Shown: piece after piece, positions 19,436-27,729 of the stretch
Numbering within the stretch: the first letter of the stretch is position 1
Layout: each line of letters opens with the position of its first letter
Origin: Mesorhizobium sp. M2D.F.Ca.ET.226.01.1.1
GTDB lineage: Bacteria > Pseudomonadota > Alphaproteobacteria > Rhizobiales > Rhizobiaceae
Direction of reading: 5' to 3'
Assembly: GCF_004022705.2 (NCBI RefSeq)
Contig: NZ_RZOY02000001.1
Coordinates: forward strand, 62,001-126,000
DNA: 64,000 nt
Notes under the pieces: generated by a model
What the model saw: only the letters and a program-made list of their open reading frames with translations
Databases searched by the model: none
What the model was told of the DNA's origin: nothing
Translations under genes and position numbers: made by a program

Positions 19436-21205
19436 ATGTATCGCGCACCGGTCGAGGATATCGCCTTCACGCTGAAGCACGTGGCGGGGCTGAAGCCGGC
19501 GCTGGATGCCGGCACCTTTGGCGATCTCGGCGAGGACCTTGTCGACGCGATCCTGGCCGAAGCCGGCCGCTTCGCCAGCGAGGAGGTGGCGCCGCTCTAC
19601 AAGATCGGCGACGAGCATGGCGCGGTACTGAAGGACGCGGCTGTCATCACGCCGCCCGGCTGGAAGGAGCTCTACCGGCGCTGGATCGAAGGCGGCTGGA
19701 ACGCGCTGTCAGGGCCGGAGGAATTCGGCGGCCAGGGCCTGCCGACGATGCTCGGCGTCGCCGCGCTCGAAATGTGGAACTCCGCCGCCATGGCCTTCGG
19801 CATCGGCGCGACGCTGACCATGGGCGCGGTGGAAGCGCTCGACAAGCACGCTTCCGAAGCGCTGAAGCAAAAATATCTGGCCAAGCTCGTCTCCGGCGAG
19901 TGGATGGGCACAATGAACCTGACCGAGCCGCAGGCGGGCTCCGACCTTGCGGCTCTGCGCAGCCGCGCCGAGCCGGTCGGCGACGGCACCTACCGCATCT
20001 TCGGCCAGAAGATTTTCATCACCTATGGCGAGCATGATTTCACCGACAACATCGTGCATCTGGTACTGGCACGGCTGCCCGATGCGCCGGCCGGAACGCG
20101 CGGCATCTCGCTTTTTCTGGTGCCGAAGTTCTTTGTCAATGACGACGGCTCGCTCGGCGCCCGTAACGACGTTTTCTGCTCGGGCCTCGAGCACAAGCTC
20201 GGCATCCACGCCTCGCCGACCTGCACCATGATCTATGGCGACGGTTTTCAGGGCGCGACGCCCGGCGCCATCGGCTGGCTGATCGGCGAGGAGAACAAGG
20301 GGCTGGCCTGCATGTTCACGATGATGAACAACGCGCGCCTCGCTGTCGGCATGCAGGGCGTGGCCGTGGCCGAGACCGCGACCCAGAAGGCGGTCGCCTA
20401 CGCCAATGAGCGCCGCCAGGGCAAGGCTTCGGACTACTCCAGCCCCGGCATGGCGCCGATCGTCCATCACCCGGACGTGCAGCGCAATCTGCTCACCATG
20501 AAGGCGTTGACCCAGATCGCCCGCTCGATCAGCTATTCCTGCGCGCATGCGCTCGACCGCGCGCGCGTCGCCGAGGGCGAGGCCGCCGCCAATTGGCGCG
20601 ACCGTGCCAACCTGCTGACGCCGCTGGCAAAAGCCTTCTCCACCGATATCGGCGTCGAGGTCGCTTCGTTGGGGGTTCAGGTGCATGGCGGCATGGGCTT
20701 CATCGAGGAGACGGGCGCTGCCGCGCTCTATCGCGACGCCCGCATCGCACCGATCTACGAGGGCACCAACGGCATCCAGGCGATCGATCTCGTGGCGCGA
20801 AAGCTGCCGCTCGGCGGCGGCGAGCATGTGCATCGCTATATCGGTGAACTGAAAGCGGTGGCCGATGCGGTGCGCACCTCGAACATCGAAGGCTTCGGCC
20901 GCACCGCCGACAATCTCGACCGGGCGCTGGCCGATCTCGAAGAGGCGACGCGCTTCCTGCAGAAGCTCACGGCCGACGGCAAGGCCGACGCCGCGATGGC
21001 CGGCGCGACGCCCTATCTGCGGCTGATCTCGTTTGCCGCCGGCGGCGCCTATCTGGCGCAGGGTGGCCTGGCAGACCGTAGCCGCATCGCGCTTTGCCGC
21101 TTCTTCGCCGAAAATCTGCTCGGCGAGACGCGCGCCCTGAAGGAGCGCGTCACCGACGGCGCTGAAAGCCTCGCCGCCGCCGGCAAGGCGCTGGTTTCGG
21201 CCTGA
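19436..21205 (+). CDS. acyl-CoA dehydrogenase, long DmdC-like family
   Basis: FAD-dependent dehydrogenase of acyl-CoA esters, 589 residues. The start at 19436 (MYRAPVEDIAF) follows AGGAGGAG; an earlier in-frame ATG at 19382 lacks a ribosome site. Domains: N-terminal helical, MNLTEPQAGSDL beta-domain motif, C-terminal flavin domain with GMQGVAVAETA and the catalytic-type Glu in PIYEGTNGIQAIDLV, then an extra domain of about 120 residues that defines this longer family, which includes 3-methylmercaptopropionyl-CoA dehydrogenase. The physiological substrate is unknown. It is followed 19 bases later by a crotonase-fold gene, so both probably act in one beta-oxidation-like pathway. Confidence 0.88.
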   Translation: MYRAPVEDIAFTLKHVAGLKPALDAGTFGDLGEDLVDAILAEAGRFASEEVAPLYKIGDEHGAVLKDAAVITPPGWKELYRRWIEGGWNALSGPEEFGGQGLPTMLGVAALEMWNSAAMAFGIGATLTMGAVEALDKHASEALKQKYLAKLVSGEWMGTMNLTEPQAGSDLAALRSRAEPVGDGTYRIFGQKIFITYGEHDFTDNIVHLVLARLPDAPAGTRGISLFLVPKFFVNDDGSLGARNDVFCSGLEHKLGIHASPTCTMIYGDGFQGATPGAIGWLIGEENKGLACMFTMMNNARLAVGMQGVAVAETATQKAVAYANERRQGKASDYSSPGMAPIVHHPDVQRNLLTMKALTQIARSISYSCAHALDRARVAEGEAAANWRDRANLLTPLAKAFSTDIGVEVASLGVQVHGGMGFIEETGAAALYRDARIAPIYEGTNGIQAIDLVARKLPLGGGEHVHRYIGELKAVADAVRTSNIEGFGRTADNLDRALADLEEATRFLQKLTADGKADAAMAGATPYLRLISFAAGGAYLAQGGLADRSRIALCRFFAENLLGETRALKERVTDGAESLAAAGKALVSA

Positions 21206-21224
21206 CGTTCACAAGGAAAAAATC

Positions 21225-21977
21225 GTGACCGACCATATCCTCATCGAGCGCCGGGGCGCCGTGCAGATCATCCGGATGAACAGGCCGGACAAAAAGAACG
21301 CGCTGACCCGCGCCATGTACGCCAAAATGTCGGCGGCGCTCGCCGAAGGCGATGCCGATCCGGCGGTCCGCGTCCACGTCTTCCTCGGCGTTCCAGGTGC
21401 CTTCTCAGCCGGCAACGATCTTGCCGATTTCCTGGTCATCGCCACCGGCGGCGAGGGCGGCAACGAGGTCTGGGATTTCCTGATGGCGCTGGCCAAGGCG
21501 GAAAAGCCGATGGTGTCGGGCGTCGATGGTGTCGCCGTCGGCATCGGCACCACGCTCAATTTGCATTGCGACCTGACTTTCGCCACCCCGCGCACGCTCT
21601 TCCGCACGCCCTTCGTCGACCTCGGCCTGGTGCCGGAAGCCGGCTCCAGCCTGATCGCGCCGCAGCTTCTTGGCCGGCAGGGCGCCTTCGCGCTGCTCGG
21701 CCTCGGCGAAGGTTTCTCGGCCGATCGCGCCAAGGCAGCCGGGCTGATTTACGACGTCGTCGCGGAAGACGCGCTGGAAAGCGCTGTGCTGGCAGCCGCC
21801 GACGACATCGCGGCCAAGCCGCCGCAGGCGCTGAAGATCGCGCGCGACCTGATGCGCGAGCCGCGCGAAGCGCTGATGGCCCGCATCAAGGTCGAAGCTG
21901 AGCATTTCCGCGAGCGCCTGACATCCGAAGAGGCCCGCGCCGCGCTGACCGCTTTCATGACGCGCAAGAAGAGCTGA
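21225..21977 (+). CDS. enoyl-CoA hydratase/isomerase family protein (ECI2-like)
   Basis: Crotonase-fold protein of 250 residues with GTG start. It shows NRPDKKNALTRAMY, the oxyanion-hole block GAFSAGNDLADF and LGLVPEAGSS with the conserved second Glu. The first hydratase Glu, normally in a GGGCEL-type motif, is replaced (GIGTTLNLHCDL). That pattern is typical of delta3-delta2-enoyl-CoA isomerases rather than hydratases, so isomerase activity is more likely. It follows the acyl-CoA dehydrogenase gene by 19 bases and faces pdxH with a 21-base gap. Substrate unknown. Confidence 0.85.
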   Translation: MTDHILIERRGAVQIIRMNRPDKKNALTRAMYAKMSAALAEGDADPAVRVHVFLGVPGAFSAGNDLADFLVIATGGEGGNEVWDFLMALAKAEKPMVSGVDGVAVGIGTTLNLHCDLTFATPRTLFRTPFVDLGLVPEAGSSLIAPQLLGRQGAFALLGLGEGFSADRAKAAGLIYDVVAEDALESAVLAAADDIAAKPPQALKIARDLMREPREALMARIKVEAEHFRERLTSEEARAALTAFMTRKKS

Positions 21978-21998
21978 ACGCGTCGTCCGCGCCCGGCC

Positions 21999-22616
21999 TC
22001 AGGGATAAAGCCTGGTCTTGTCCCAGCCGCCGGCTGCGTTGCGCGAAAAGACGACACGGTCGTGCAGGCGGAACGGCCGGTCGTGCCAGAACTCGATCGT
22101 CTGCGGCACGATGCGGAAGCCCGACCAGTGCTTCGGCCGCGGGATCTCGCCGATGGCGTAGCGCGCCGTGTATTCGGCCACCGCCTTTTCCAGCGCGAAG
22201 CGGCTCTCCAGCGGCCGCGATTGTTTCGAGGCCCAGGCGCCGATCCGGCTGCCGCGCGGCCGCGTCGCGTAATAGGCGTCGGCCTCGGCGTCGCTGACGA
22301 TTTCCACCGGTCCGCGCACCCGCACCTGGCGGCGCAGCGACTTCCAGTGGAAGCACATCGCCGCCTTCATGCTGCCAAGAATCTCGCGGCCCTTGGCGCT
22401 CTCGAAATTCGTGTAGAAGACAAACCCTTTTTCATCGAACCCCTTGAGCAGCACCATCCGCACATCCGGCATGCCGTCGGCGTCGACGGTCGCCAGGGCG
22501 ACGCCGTTGGGGTCGTTGGGCTCGCTTTTGGTCGCGTCCTCCAGCCATGCGGCAAAAAGCCGGAACGGCTCCCCCGCCTCGGTGAAGTCACTGCTTGTTA
22601 ACTCGATTTCGTTCAT
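21999..22616 (-). CDS. pdxH: pyridoxamine 5'-phosphate oxidase
   Basis: FMN enzyme that oxidises PNP or PMP to pyridoxal 5'-phosphate, the last step of vitamin B6 synthesis and salvage. 205 residues from the ATG at 22616, the usual size; the frame stays open upstream but that part overlaps the divergent lipoprotein gene and has no family similarity. Motifs: [67 protein letters not shown] and the C-terminal [11 protein letters not shown], all FMN- or PLP-contacting blocks. It is divergent from the lipoprotein gene with only 40 bases between the starts. Confidence 0.95.
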   Translation of the reverse strand: MNEIELTSSDFTEAGEPFRLFAAWLEDATKSEPNDPNGVALATVDADGMPDVRMVLLKGFDEKGFVFYTNFESAKGREILGSMKAAMCFHWKSLRRQVRVRGPVEIVSDAEADAYYATRPRGSRIGAWASKQSRPLESRFALEKAVAEYTARYAIGEIPRPKHWSGFRIVPQTIEFWHDRPFRLHDRVVFSRNAAGGWDKTRLYP

Positions 22617-22656
22617 AATTTTCCAAATTTTTAACATTGCGGGAGGAGTTCGCCGA

Positions 22657-23121
22657 TTGTCGCGTATCGCGCAAGCTTTTGACAGCGGGCAATGGAGCGT
22701 TATCGCTTCGGCCAGTGCCAAGGCTGCGCTGTTGACGTTGGCGTTTCCCCTTGCCGCCTGCGGCGCCGGCGGGTTCAGCCTGCAAAAGGCCGAGGTCGAC
22801 CGCTCGATCGTCACCTCCAGCGCGCAGTCCTCGCCAGCCGCCCCGGCTGCCTCCGACCAGGACTCCGACCAGACCACCATAGGCAACGCGGTTTCTTCCG
22901 CCGACATCAAGGAGCTTGGCGGCCAGACGGTGCCATGGGCCAATGCCGGCACCGGCTCGCGCGGCGCCATCACCGAAATGGTGGAGTTAAAGGACGGCGG
23001 CCTGACCTGCCGCCGCTTCAGCGCCACGCGCGAGAGCTTCGACGGCGTCGCCCTTTACAAGGGTGAACTGTGCCTGGCCGAAGCCGGCGGCTGGCGCATG
23101 CAGGAGTTCAAGGCGCTTTGA
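22657..23121 (+). CDS. surface antigen-like lipoprotein (RT0821/Lpp0805 family)
   Basis: Predicted outer-membrane-associated lipoprotein, 154 residues. I chose TTG at 22657 because GGAGGAG sits eight bases upstream and the frame upstream lies over the pdxH gene. The lipobox is LAAC with Cys35, after a hydrophobic stretch from about 23. A Ser/Ala-rich linker follows, then the family block [18 protein letters not shown]...CRRFSAT...[15 protein letters not shown]. The long N-terminus before the hydrophobic core is unusual for a lipoprotein signal and leaves some doubt about the exact start. Role unknown; related proteins are alphaproteobacterial surface antigens. Confidence 0.72.
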   Translation: MSRIAQAFDSGQWSVIASASAKAALLTLAFPLAACGAGGFSLQKAEVDRSIVTSSAQSSPAAPAASDQDSDQTTIGNAVSSADIKELGGQTVPWANAGTGSRGAITEMVELKDGGLTCRRFSATRESFDGVALYKGELCLAEAGGWRMQEFKAL

Positions 23122-23218
23122 GTTTCACGCGCCAATTGCCCTTGCGCCACTGGAATTTCTTCCTATGCGAGCGCATATAGGGGGCGACCACAAATCCAAT
23201 CTCTAGCAGGCAGGAAGT

Positions 23219-24145
23219 ATGCGCGACCCCTATGAGGTGCTGGGCGTTGCCAAGAACGCATCGGCGAAGGACATAAAATCGGCTTACCGCAAGCTCGCCA
23301 AGAAATATCATCCGGACCAGAATCCGAATGATCCCAAGGCGAAGGACCGTTTTGCCGCCGCCAATCAGGCTTACGAGATCGTCGGCGACGAGAAGACGCG
23401 CGCCGCTTACGATCGCGGCGAGATCGACGCCGACGGCAAGCCGAAATTCCAAGGTTTTGAAGGCGCGGCCGGCGGCGACCCGTTTGCCGGGTTCCGGCGC
23501 CAGCAGGGCCCGGGCGGCGCGCATTTCGAATTCCGCACCGGGCGGCCGGGCGGCGATCCGTTCGACGGCAACAGCGACATCTTCAGCCAGATCTTCGGCG
23601 ACGCCTTTTCCGGTGTCCGTGGCGGCAGGGGCGGCGACCGTCGCCAGCCTGCCCAGGCCGCGGATTTGAACGTCACGCTGGATATCAGCGTCGAGGAAGC
23701 CGCCACGGCCGAAAAGGTGACGGCGATGTTCCCCGACGGCCGCAAGGTGGCGGTCAAGCTGCCGGCCTATGTCGAGGACGGCCAGACGATCCGTCTGAAG
23801 GGCCAGGGCGAGCAAGGCCCGGGACAGCCGGGCGACGCGCTGGTCAAGATCCACATCCGCCGCCACCCGCGCTACCGCATCGAGGGGCGCGACCTGCATG
23901 TCGACCTGCCCGTCGATCTGGCCGACGCCGTGCTCGGTGCCAAGGTGGCGGTCGAGACGCCGACCGGCAAGCTTGCGGTGAACGTTCCGGCATGGTCGAG
24001 TTCGGACAAGGTGCTGCGGCTGAAGGGCAGGGGCCTGCCGGAGAAAGCCGGCGGCCATGGCGATCTCTACGCCCATGTGCGGCTGATGCTGCCGGAAGGC
24101 GGCAATGCCGAGCTCGAGGCCCTGATGCGCCGCCAAAAAGGCTGA
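23219..24145 (+). CDS. J-domain co-chaperone, CbpA-like DnaJ family
   Basis: Hsp70 co-chaperone of 308 residues. The N-terminal J domain ([13 protein letters not shown] to about 67) holds the essential HPD in [12 protein letters not shown] Gly/Phe-rich linker follows ([17 protein letters not shown] to [10 protein letters not shown]), then a C-terminal substrate-binding domain ([49 protein letters not shown]). The CxxCxGxG zinc repeats of true DnaJ are absent, so it is type II (CbpA/DnaJ2). It lies 108 bases upstream of fabI on the same strand. Which Hsp70 it serves is not evident. Confidence 0.9.
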   Translation: MRDPYEVLGVAKNASAKDIKSAYRKLAKKYHPDQNPNDPKAKDRFAAANQAYEIVGDEKTRAAYDRGEIDADGKPKFQGFEGAAGGDPFAGFRRQQGPGGAHFEFRTGRPGGDPFDGNSDIFSQIFGDAFSGVRGGRGGDRRQPAQAADLNVTLDISVEEAATAEKVTAMFPDGRKVAVKLPAYVEDGQTIRLKGQGEQGPGQPGDALVKIHIRRHPRYRIEGRDLHVDLPVDLADAVLGAKVAVETPTGKLAVNVPAWSSSDKVLRLKGRGLPEKAGGHGDLYAHVRLMLPEGGNAELEALMRRQKG

Positions 24146-24253
24146 TCGGCGGAATTTTGTTCCTGTTACAGTGTCTTTTGAGCGCTTGAAGGGGCTCTGT
24201 GCCTGTGCGATAGGGCTCTCCACAAAGCAGATATTCTTGCGGAGAGCTTGCAC

Positions 24254-25072
24254 ATGGCAGGTGGACAGGGCCTGATGGCCGGTAAGCGGGGCCTTATCCT
24301 CGGCGTCGCCAACAATCGGTCGATCGCTTTCGGCATTGCCAAGGCTTGCGTCGATCACGGCGCCGAAATCGCGCTGACCTATCAGGGCGAGGCCTTCAAG
24401 AAACGCGTCGAGCCGCTCGCGGCCGAACTCAACGCGCATGTCGCGGGCCATTGCGACGTCACCGACCCGGAAAGCCTCGACGCCGTCTTTGCCGATATCG
24501 CCAAGCACTGGGGCAAGCTCGACTTCCTCGTGCACGCCATCGCCTTCTCCGACAAGGACGAGCTCACCGGCCGCTATGTCGAGACGACGCGCGACAATTT
24601 CCTGCGCACCATGGACATTTCGGTCTATTCCTTCACCACCATCGCCAAGCGCGCCGAGCCGCTGATGACGGACGGTGGTTCGCTTTTGACGCTGACCTAT
24701 TACGGCGCCGAGAAGGTCATGCCGCATTACAACGTCATGGGCGTCGCCAAGGCGGCGCTGGAAGCGAGCGTGCGTTATCTCGCCGTCGACCTCGGCGCCA
24801 AGAAGATCCGCGTCAACGCGATCTCCGCCGGGCCGATCAAGACGCTCGCCGCCTCCGGCATCGGTGACTTCCGCTATATCCTGAAGTGGAACGAGTACAA
24901 TTCGCCGCTGAAGCAGACGGTCACCCAGGAAGAGGTGGGCGATTCCGGCGTCTATTTCCTGTCCGACCTGTCGCGCGGCGTGACCGGCGAGGTCCATCAT
25001 GTCGATTCCGGCTACCATGTCGTCGGCATGAAGGCGGTCGACGCGCCGGATATCTCGACCGTCAAGGACTGA
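24254..25072 (+). CDS. fabI: enoyl-[acyl-carrier-protein] reductase (NADH)
   Basis: Reduces trans-2-enoyl-ACP in the final step of each fatty-acid elongation cycle. 272 residues from the ATG at 24254, with GGAGAG upstream; a TTG two codons earlier is less likely. FabI hallmarks: GVANNRSIAFGIAKA replaces the classic SDR glycine motif, ALTYQGE, CDVTDPES, VHAIAFSDKDEL, the catalytic Tyr-x6-Lys in HYNVMGVAK, and AISAGPIKTLAASGIGDF. It is the target class of triclosan and isoniazid-like drugs. Rhizobia often carry two FabI paralogues; which one this is cannot be told. Confidence 0.94.
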   Translation: MAGGQGLMAGKRGLILGVANNRSIAFGIAKACVDHGAEIALTYQGEAFKKRVEPLAAELNAHVAGHCDVTDPESLDAVFADIAKHWGKLDFLVHAIAFSDKDELTGRYVETTRDNFLRTMDISVYSFTTIAKRAEPLMTDGGSLLTLTYYGAEKVMPHYNVMGVAKAALEASVRYLAVDLGAKKIRVNAISAGPIKTLAASGIGDFRYILKWNEYNSPLKQTVTQEEVGDSGVYFLSDLSRGVTGEVHHVDSGYHVVGMKAVDAPDISTVKD

Positions 25073-25096
25073 TCCTCTCCGCTTATCCAGCGTCCA

Positions 25097-25150
25097 AGCT
25101 ATTCCAGGAAAAGTGCGAAGCGGTTTTCCGTTCGGAATTGCTTGAAAGCA
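25097..25150. repeat. rhizobial intergenic palindrome (ATTCCAGGAAAAG...GGAATTGC type)
   Basis: Arms ATTCCAGGAAAAGTG and CGGTTTTCCGTTCGGAATTGC in the fabI-phosphatase gap, matching copies at 38442 and 55613. It carries no start or coding signal. Confidence 0.65.
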
Positions 25151-25176
25151 GATAGCTCCCGACCTCGGAAGACCTG

Positions 25177-25764
25177 ATGTATCCGCTCGTCTACATCGCG
25201 CGCCACGGCCAGACCGAGTGGAATGCCGAGCGCCGCCTGCAAGGCCAGGCGGATACCGACATCAACGAACTTGGCCGCGAGCAGGCGACGCAAAATGGCC
25301 GACGGTTGGCGGAACTCATCGGAAATCCTGCCGATTTCGATTTTGTCGCCAGCCCGATGCGGCGCACGCGCGAGACGATGGAGCTGATCCGCGCCGCGAT
25401 GGGGCTCGATCCTTCCGCCTACCGCACCGATCCACGCCTGGTGGAGCTAAGCTTCGGCGATTGGCAGGGTTTCACCTTTGCCGAACTCGAAAAGCGTGTC
25501 CCGGGTTCGACCAAAGGTCGCCGCGCCGCGAAGTGGGATTTCCAGCCGCCGGGCGAGGGCGCGGAAAGCTACGAGATGCTGCTGGAACGGGTGAAGCCAT
25601 GGTTCGATGCACTCGACCGGCCTACGGTCTGCGTCACCCATGGTGGCGTCATGCGCTGCTTCTTCCGCTTCGTCACCGGCATTTCCAAGCGGGAAGCCGC
25701 CGGCCTCGAAATCCCGCAGGACCGCTTGCTCCGTCTTGAGGGCCGCAGCCTGAAGTGGCTTTGA
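25177..25764 (+). CDS. histidine phosphatase family protein (phosphoglycerate mutase-like)
   Basis: Phosphatase of the branch-1 histidine acid family, 195 residues. The catalytic phospho-acceptor His is in IARHGQTEWNAE near residue 9. Further motifs are LQGQADTDINELG, SPMRRTRETME (second Arg), the acid/base Glu in LVELSFGDWQG, and VTHGGVMRCFFR with the second catalytic His. Substrates of this family range from sugar phosphates to alpha-ribazole phosphate. No neighbour fixes its role, although bluB for the B12 lower ligand lies 8 kb away. The start is ATG at 25177. Confidence 0.86.
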   Translation: MYPLVYIARHGQTEWNAERRLQGQADTDINELGREQATQNGRRLAELIGNPADFDFVASPMRRTRETMELIRAAMGLDPSAYRTDPRLVELSFGDWQGFTFAELEKRVPGSTKGRRAAKWDFQPPGEGAESYEMLLERVKPWFDALDRPTVCVTHGGVMRCFFRFVTGISKREAAGLEIPQDRLLRLEGRSLKWL

Positions 25765-25781
25765 AGGCTGCGACTTATCGA

Positions 25782-25990
25782 ATTCAGGTCAGGCCGAGCC
25801 GGAGTCGAAGACGGGCGCGAAGCGACCAAACAAGGTGGTTTCCGAGAACCGGCCTACGCCGGCCGTAGCCTTCATAGAGCGAAGACCCTTATGAAGCTTC
25901 GGCCGGCGAAGGCCGGAGCGGAGTGTACTTTTCGTACGTAGGCACCGGAAGCGCAGGAGGCCGCCATTTGCAGACCGGCCTCACCTGAAT
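25782..25990. repeat. composite palindromic element with a nested palindromic insertion
   Basis: Outer ends ATTCAGGTCAGGCCGAG and CGGCCTCACCTGAAT match, in inverted orientation, the 118-base element at 35830-35947. Relative to that copy it carries about 64 extra bases at 25853-25916, flanked by CCGG on both sides. The insert is itself a near-perfect palindrome (CCTACGCCGGCCGTAG / CTTCGGCCGGCGAAGG arms). It ends exactly at the stop codon of the DUF1344 gene. Confidence 0.75.
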
Positions 25991-26254
25991 TTAGTTCTGG
26001 TCGCTGTCGGGCAGCTGCATATCGGTGACGACATTCTCGCCATTGCTCACGTCATAGGCAATCACGATGTCCATGCCGGGCTTCAGCGAGTCGAGATCGG
26101 TCTCGGCGTTGAGCTTGTAGGCCTTGCCGTCGTCAAGCGTCAGCGTCAGCGTGTCCTTGTCGACCTTCTTGATCAGGCCTTCGGTCTGGCCGGCGAACGC
26201 GGCGGCGGTGGAAATCAGCAACATGGCGCAGGCGGCGCCAATCAGGGTACGCAT
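25991..26254 (-). CDS. small secreted DUF1344 family protein
   Basis: 87 residues with a clear signal peptide (MRTLIGAACAMLLISTAAAFAG, cleavage near residue 21). The mature part TEGLIKKVDKDTLTLTLDDGKAYKL is a small beta-rich OB-like repeat typical of DUF1344, found in rhizobial periplasmic proteins. Asp-rich and acidic overall. Its stop codon directly abuts the composite repeat. Function unknown. It is divergent from aroC with 254 bases between the starts. Confidence 0.8.
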   Translation of the reverse strand: MRTLIGAACAMLLISTAAAFAGQTEGLIKKVDKDTLTLTLDDGKAYKLNAETDLDSLKPGMDIVIAYDVSNGENVVTDMQLPDSDQN

Positions 26255-26359
26255 CGTCGTCCTCTTTGGTCATTGCGCCGGCTGGTCAGCGGCGGATCCT
26301 CAACGGCGGATGGGAAGAGAGCAGAAACCAACCGAATGTGTCAAAACTAAATCCACCAC

Positions 26360-26391
26360 ATCACAGTTTGATGCATCCGATCACCGTTTGA
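26360..26391. promoter_or_regulatory. 20-base-spaced direct repeat ATCACnGTTTGA upstream of aroC
   Basis: ATCACAGTTTGA (26360-26371) and ATCACCGTTTGA (26380-26391) lie 20 bases apart, about two helical turns, in the divergent DUF1344-aroC region. Such spacing suits a dimeric regulator binding one DNA face. The regulator is unknown. Confidence 0.4.
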
Positions 26392-26508
26392 CCACTTTGG
26401 AAAACGCCAATAGAAGGCACACCACAGCGCCGCGCGTCCTCTTGGATGCGCAAAGGACGCTGTGGCACTTAGGACTTCCGGCTTCGACGCCGGGGCAGGG
26501 CGCTTTTC

Positions 26509-27618
26509 ATGTCTCACAACACATTCGGCCATCTCTTTCGCGTCACCACCTGGGGTGAAAGCCATGGCGCCGCGCTCGGCTGCGTCGTCGACGGCTGCCC
26601 GCCCGGCATCCGCTTCAGGCGCGAGGACATCCAGGCCGAGCTCGACCGCCGCCGCCCAGGACAGTCGCGTTTCGTCACCCAGCGCCGCGAGCCGGACGAG
26701 GTCAAGATCCTGTCGGGCTTCATCCTCGACGAGGACGGCGAGACGATGATCACCACCGGCACGCCTGTCTCGATGCTGATCGAGAATGTCGACCAGCGCT
26801 CCAAGGATTATGGTGAGATCGCCCGCCAGTACCGGCCGGGCCATGCCGACTACACCTACGACGTCAAATACGGCCTGCGCGACCATCGCGGTGGCGGCCG
26901 CTCTTCGGCACGCGAGACGGCGGCGCGGGTCGCGGCCGGCGCGCTGGCGCGCAGGGTTGTGCCCGGCATGACGGTGCGCGGCGCGCTGGTCTCGATGGGC
27001 GAGAAGTCGATCGATCGCGCCAACTGGAACTGGAGTTTCATCGGCGATGCCGAAAACCCGTTCTTCACGCCCGATCCGGCATCGGTCCCGGTCTTCACGG
27101 CCTATCTCGACGGCATCCGCAAGGCCGGCTCCTCGGTCGGCGCGGTGATCGAAATCGTCGCCGACGGCGTGCCGCCCGGCCTTGGCGCGCCGATCTACGC
27201 CAAGCTCGACCAGGACATCGCGTCGGGCTTGATGTCGATCAACGCCGTCAAGGGCGTCGAGATCGGCAACGGTTTTGAGGCGGCTCGCATCACCGGCGAA
27301 CAGAACGCCGACGAGATGCGCATGGGCAATGACGGCAAGCCGGTATTCCTGTCCAACAATGCCGGCGGCATCTTGGGCGGCATCTCGACCGGACAGGCGA
27401 TTGTCGCCCGCTTCGCCGTCAAGCCGACGTCGTCGATCCTGACGCCGCGCAAATCCATCGACAAGGATGGCAAGGATGTCGAGGTGATGACCAAGGGCCG
27501 CCACGATCCGTGCGTCGGCATTCGCGCCGTGCCGATCGGCGAAGCCATGGTTGCCTGCGCCATCGCCGATCATTATCTGCGGCATAGAGGACAGACAGGG
27601 AAGGGAGTAGGGGAGTAG
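26509..27618 (+). CDS. aroC: chorismate synthase
   Basis: Converts EPSP to chorismate with reduced FMN, the last shared step of aromatic amino-acid synthesis. 369 residues. Signatures are [12 protein letters not shown] at the N-terminus, [39 protein letters not shown] and [22 protein letters not shown] with FMN/substrate contacts. The last six residues (GKGVGE) and the TAG stop are encoded by the left arm of the heptamer repeat at 27598-27714, so the C-terminus has been set by that element. ATG at 26509. Confidence 0.95.
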   Translation: MSHNTFGHLFRVTTWGESHGAALGCVVDGCPPGIRFRREDIQAELDRRRPGQSRFVTQRREPDEVKILSGFILDEDGETMITTGTPVSMLIENVDQRSKDYGEIARQYRPGHADYTYDVKYGLRDHRGGGRSSARETAARVAAGALARRVVPGMTVRGALVSMGEKSIDRANWNWSFIGDAENPFFTPDPASVPVFTAYLDGIRKAGSSVGAVIEIVADGVPPGLGAPIYAKLDQDIASGLMSINAVKGVEIGNGFEAARITGEQNADEMRMGNDGKPVFLSNNAGGILGGISTGQAIVARFAVKPTSSILTPRKSIDKDGKDVEVMTKGRHDPCVGIRAVPIGEAMVACAIADHYLRHRGQTGKGVGE

Positions 27619-27714
27619 GGAGTAGGGCAGTAGGTTATAGCTGCCTCCCGCAGACCGCCAAACTTTTTCCTTTCCCCTACTCCCTTACTGCCTTATTCCC
27701 CTACTCCCTTGCGA
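27598..27714. repeat. heptamer-armed palindromic intergenic element, copy B
   Basis: Left arm GGGAGTAGGGGAGTAGGGAG and right arm CCCCTACTCCCTTACTGCC / CCCCTACTCCC are inverted runs of GGGAGTA-like heptamers around about 50 bases. The left arm overlaps the end of aroC and supplies its stop codon; the right arm ends 16 bases before the ribB start. It is related to the copy at 17524-17620. Confidence 0.72.
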
Positions 27715-27729
27715 GCGAAGCGAGCACCT

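Noticed and set aside
23108..25018. Open frame of 636 codons on the minus strand
   Set aside because: It is antisense to the J-protein and fabI genes; the translation is Arg/Asp-rich with no family character.
27619..27729. Possible FMN riboswitch before ribB
   Set aside because: The gap is occupied by the heptamer repeat; none of the conserved RFN blocks are present.
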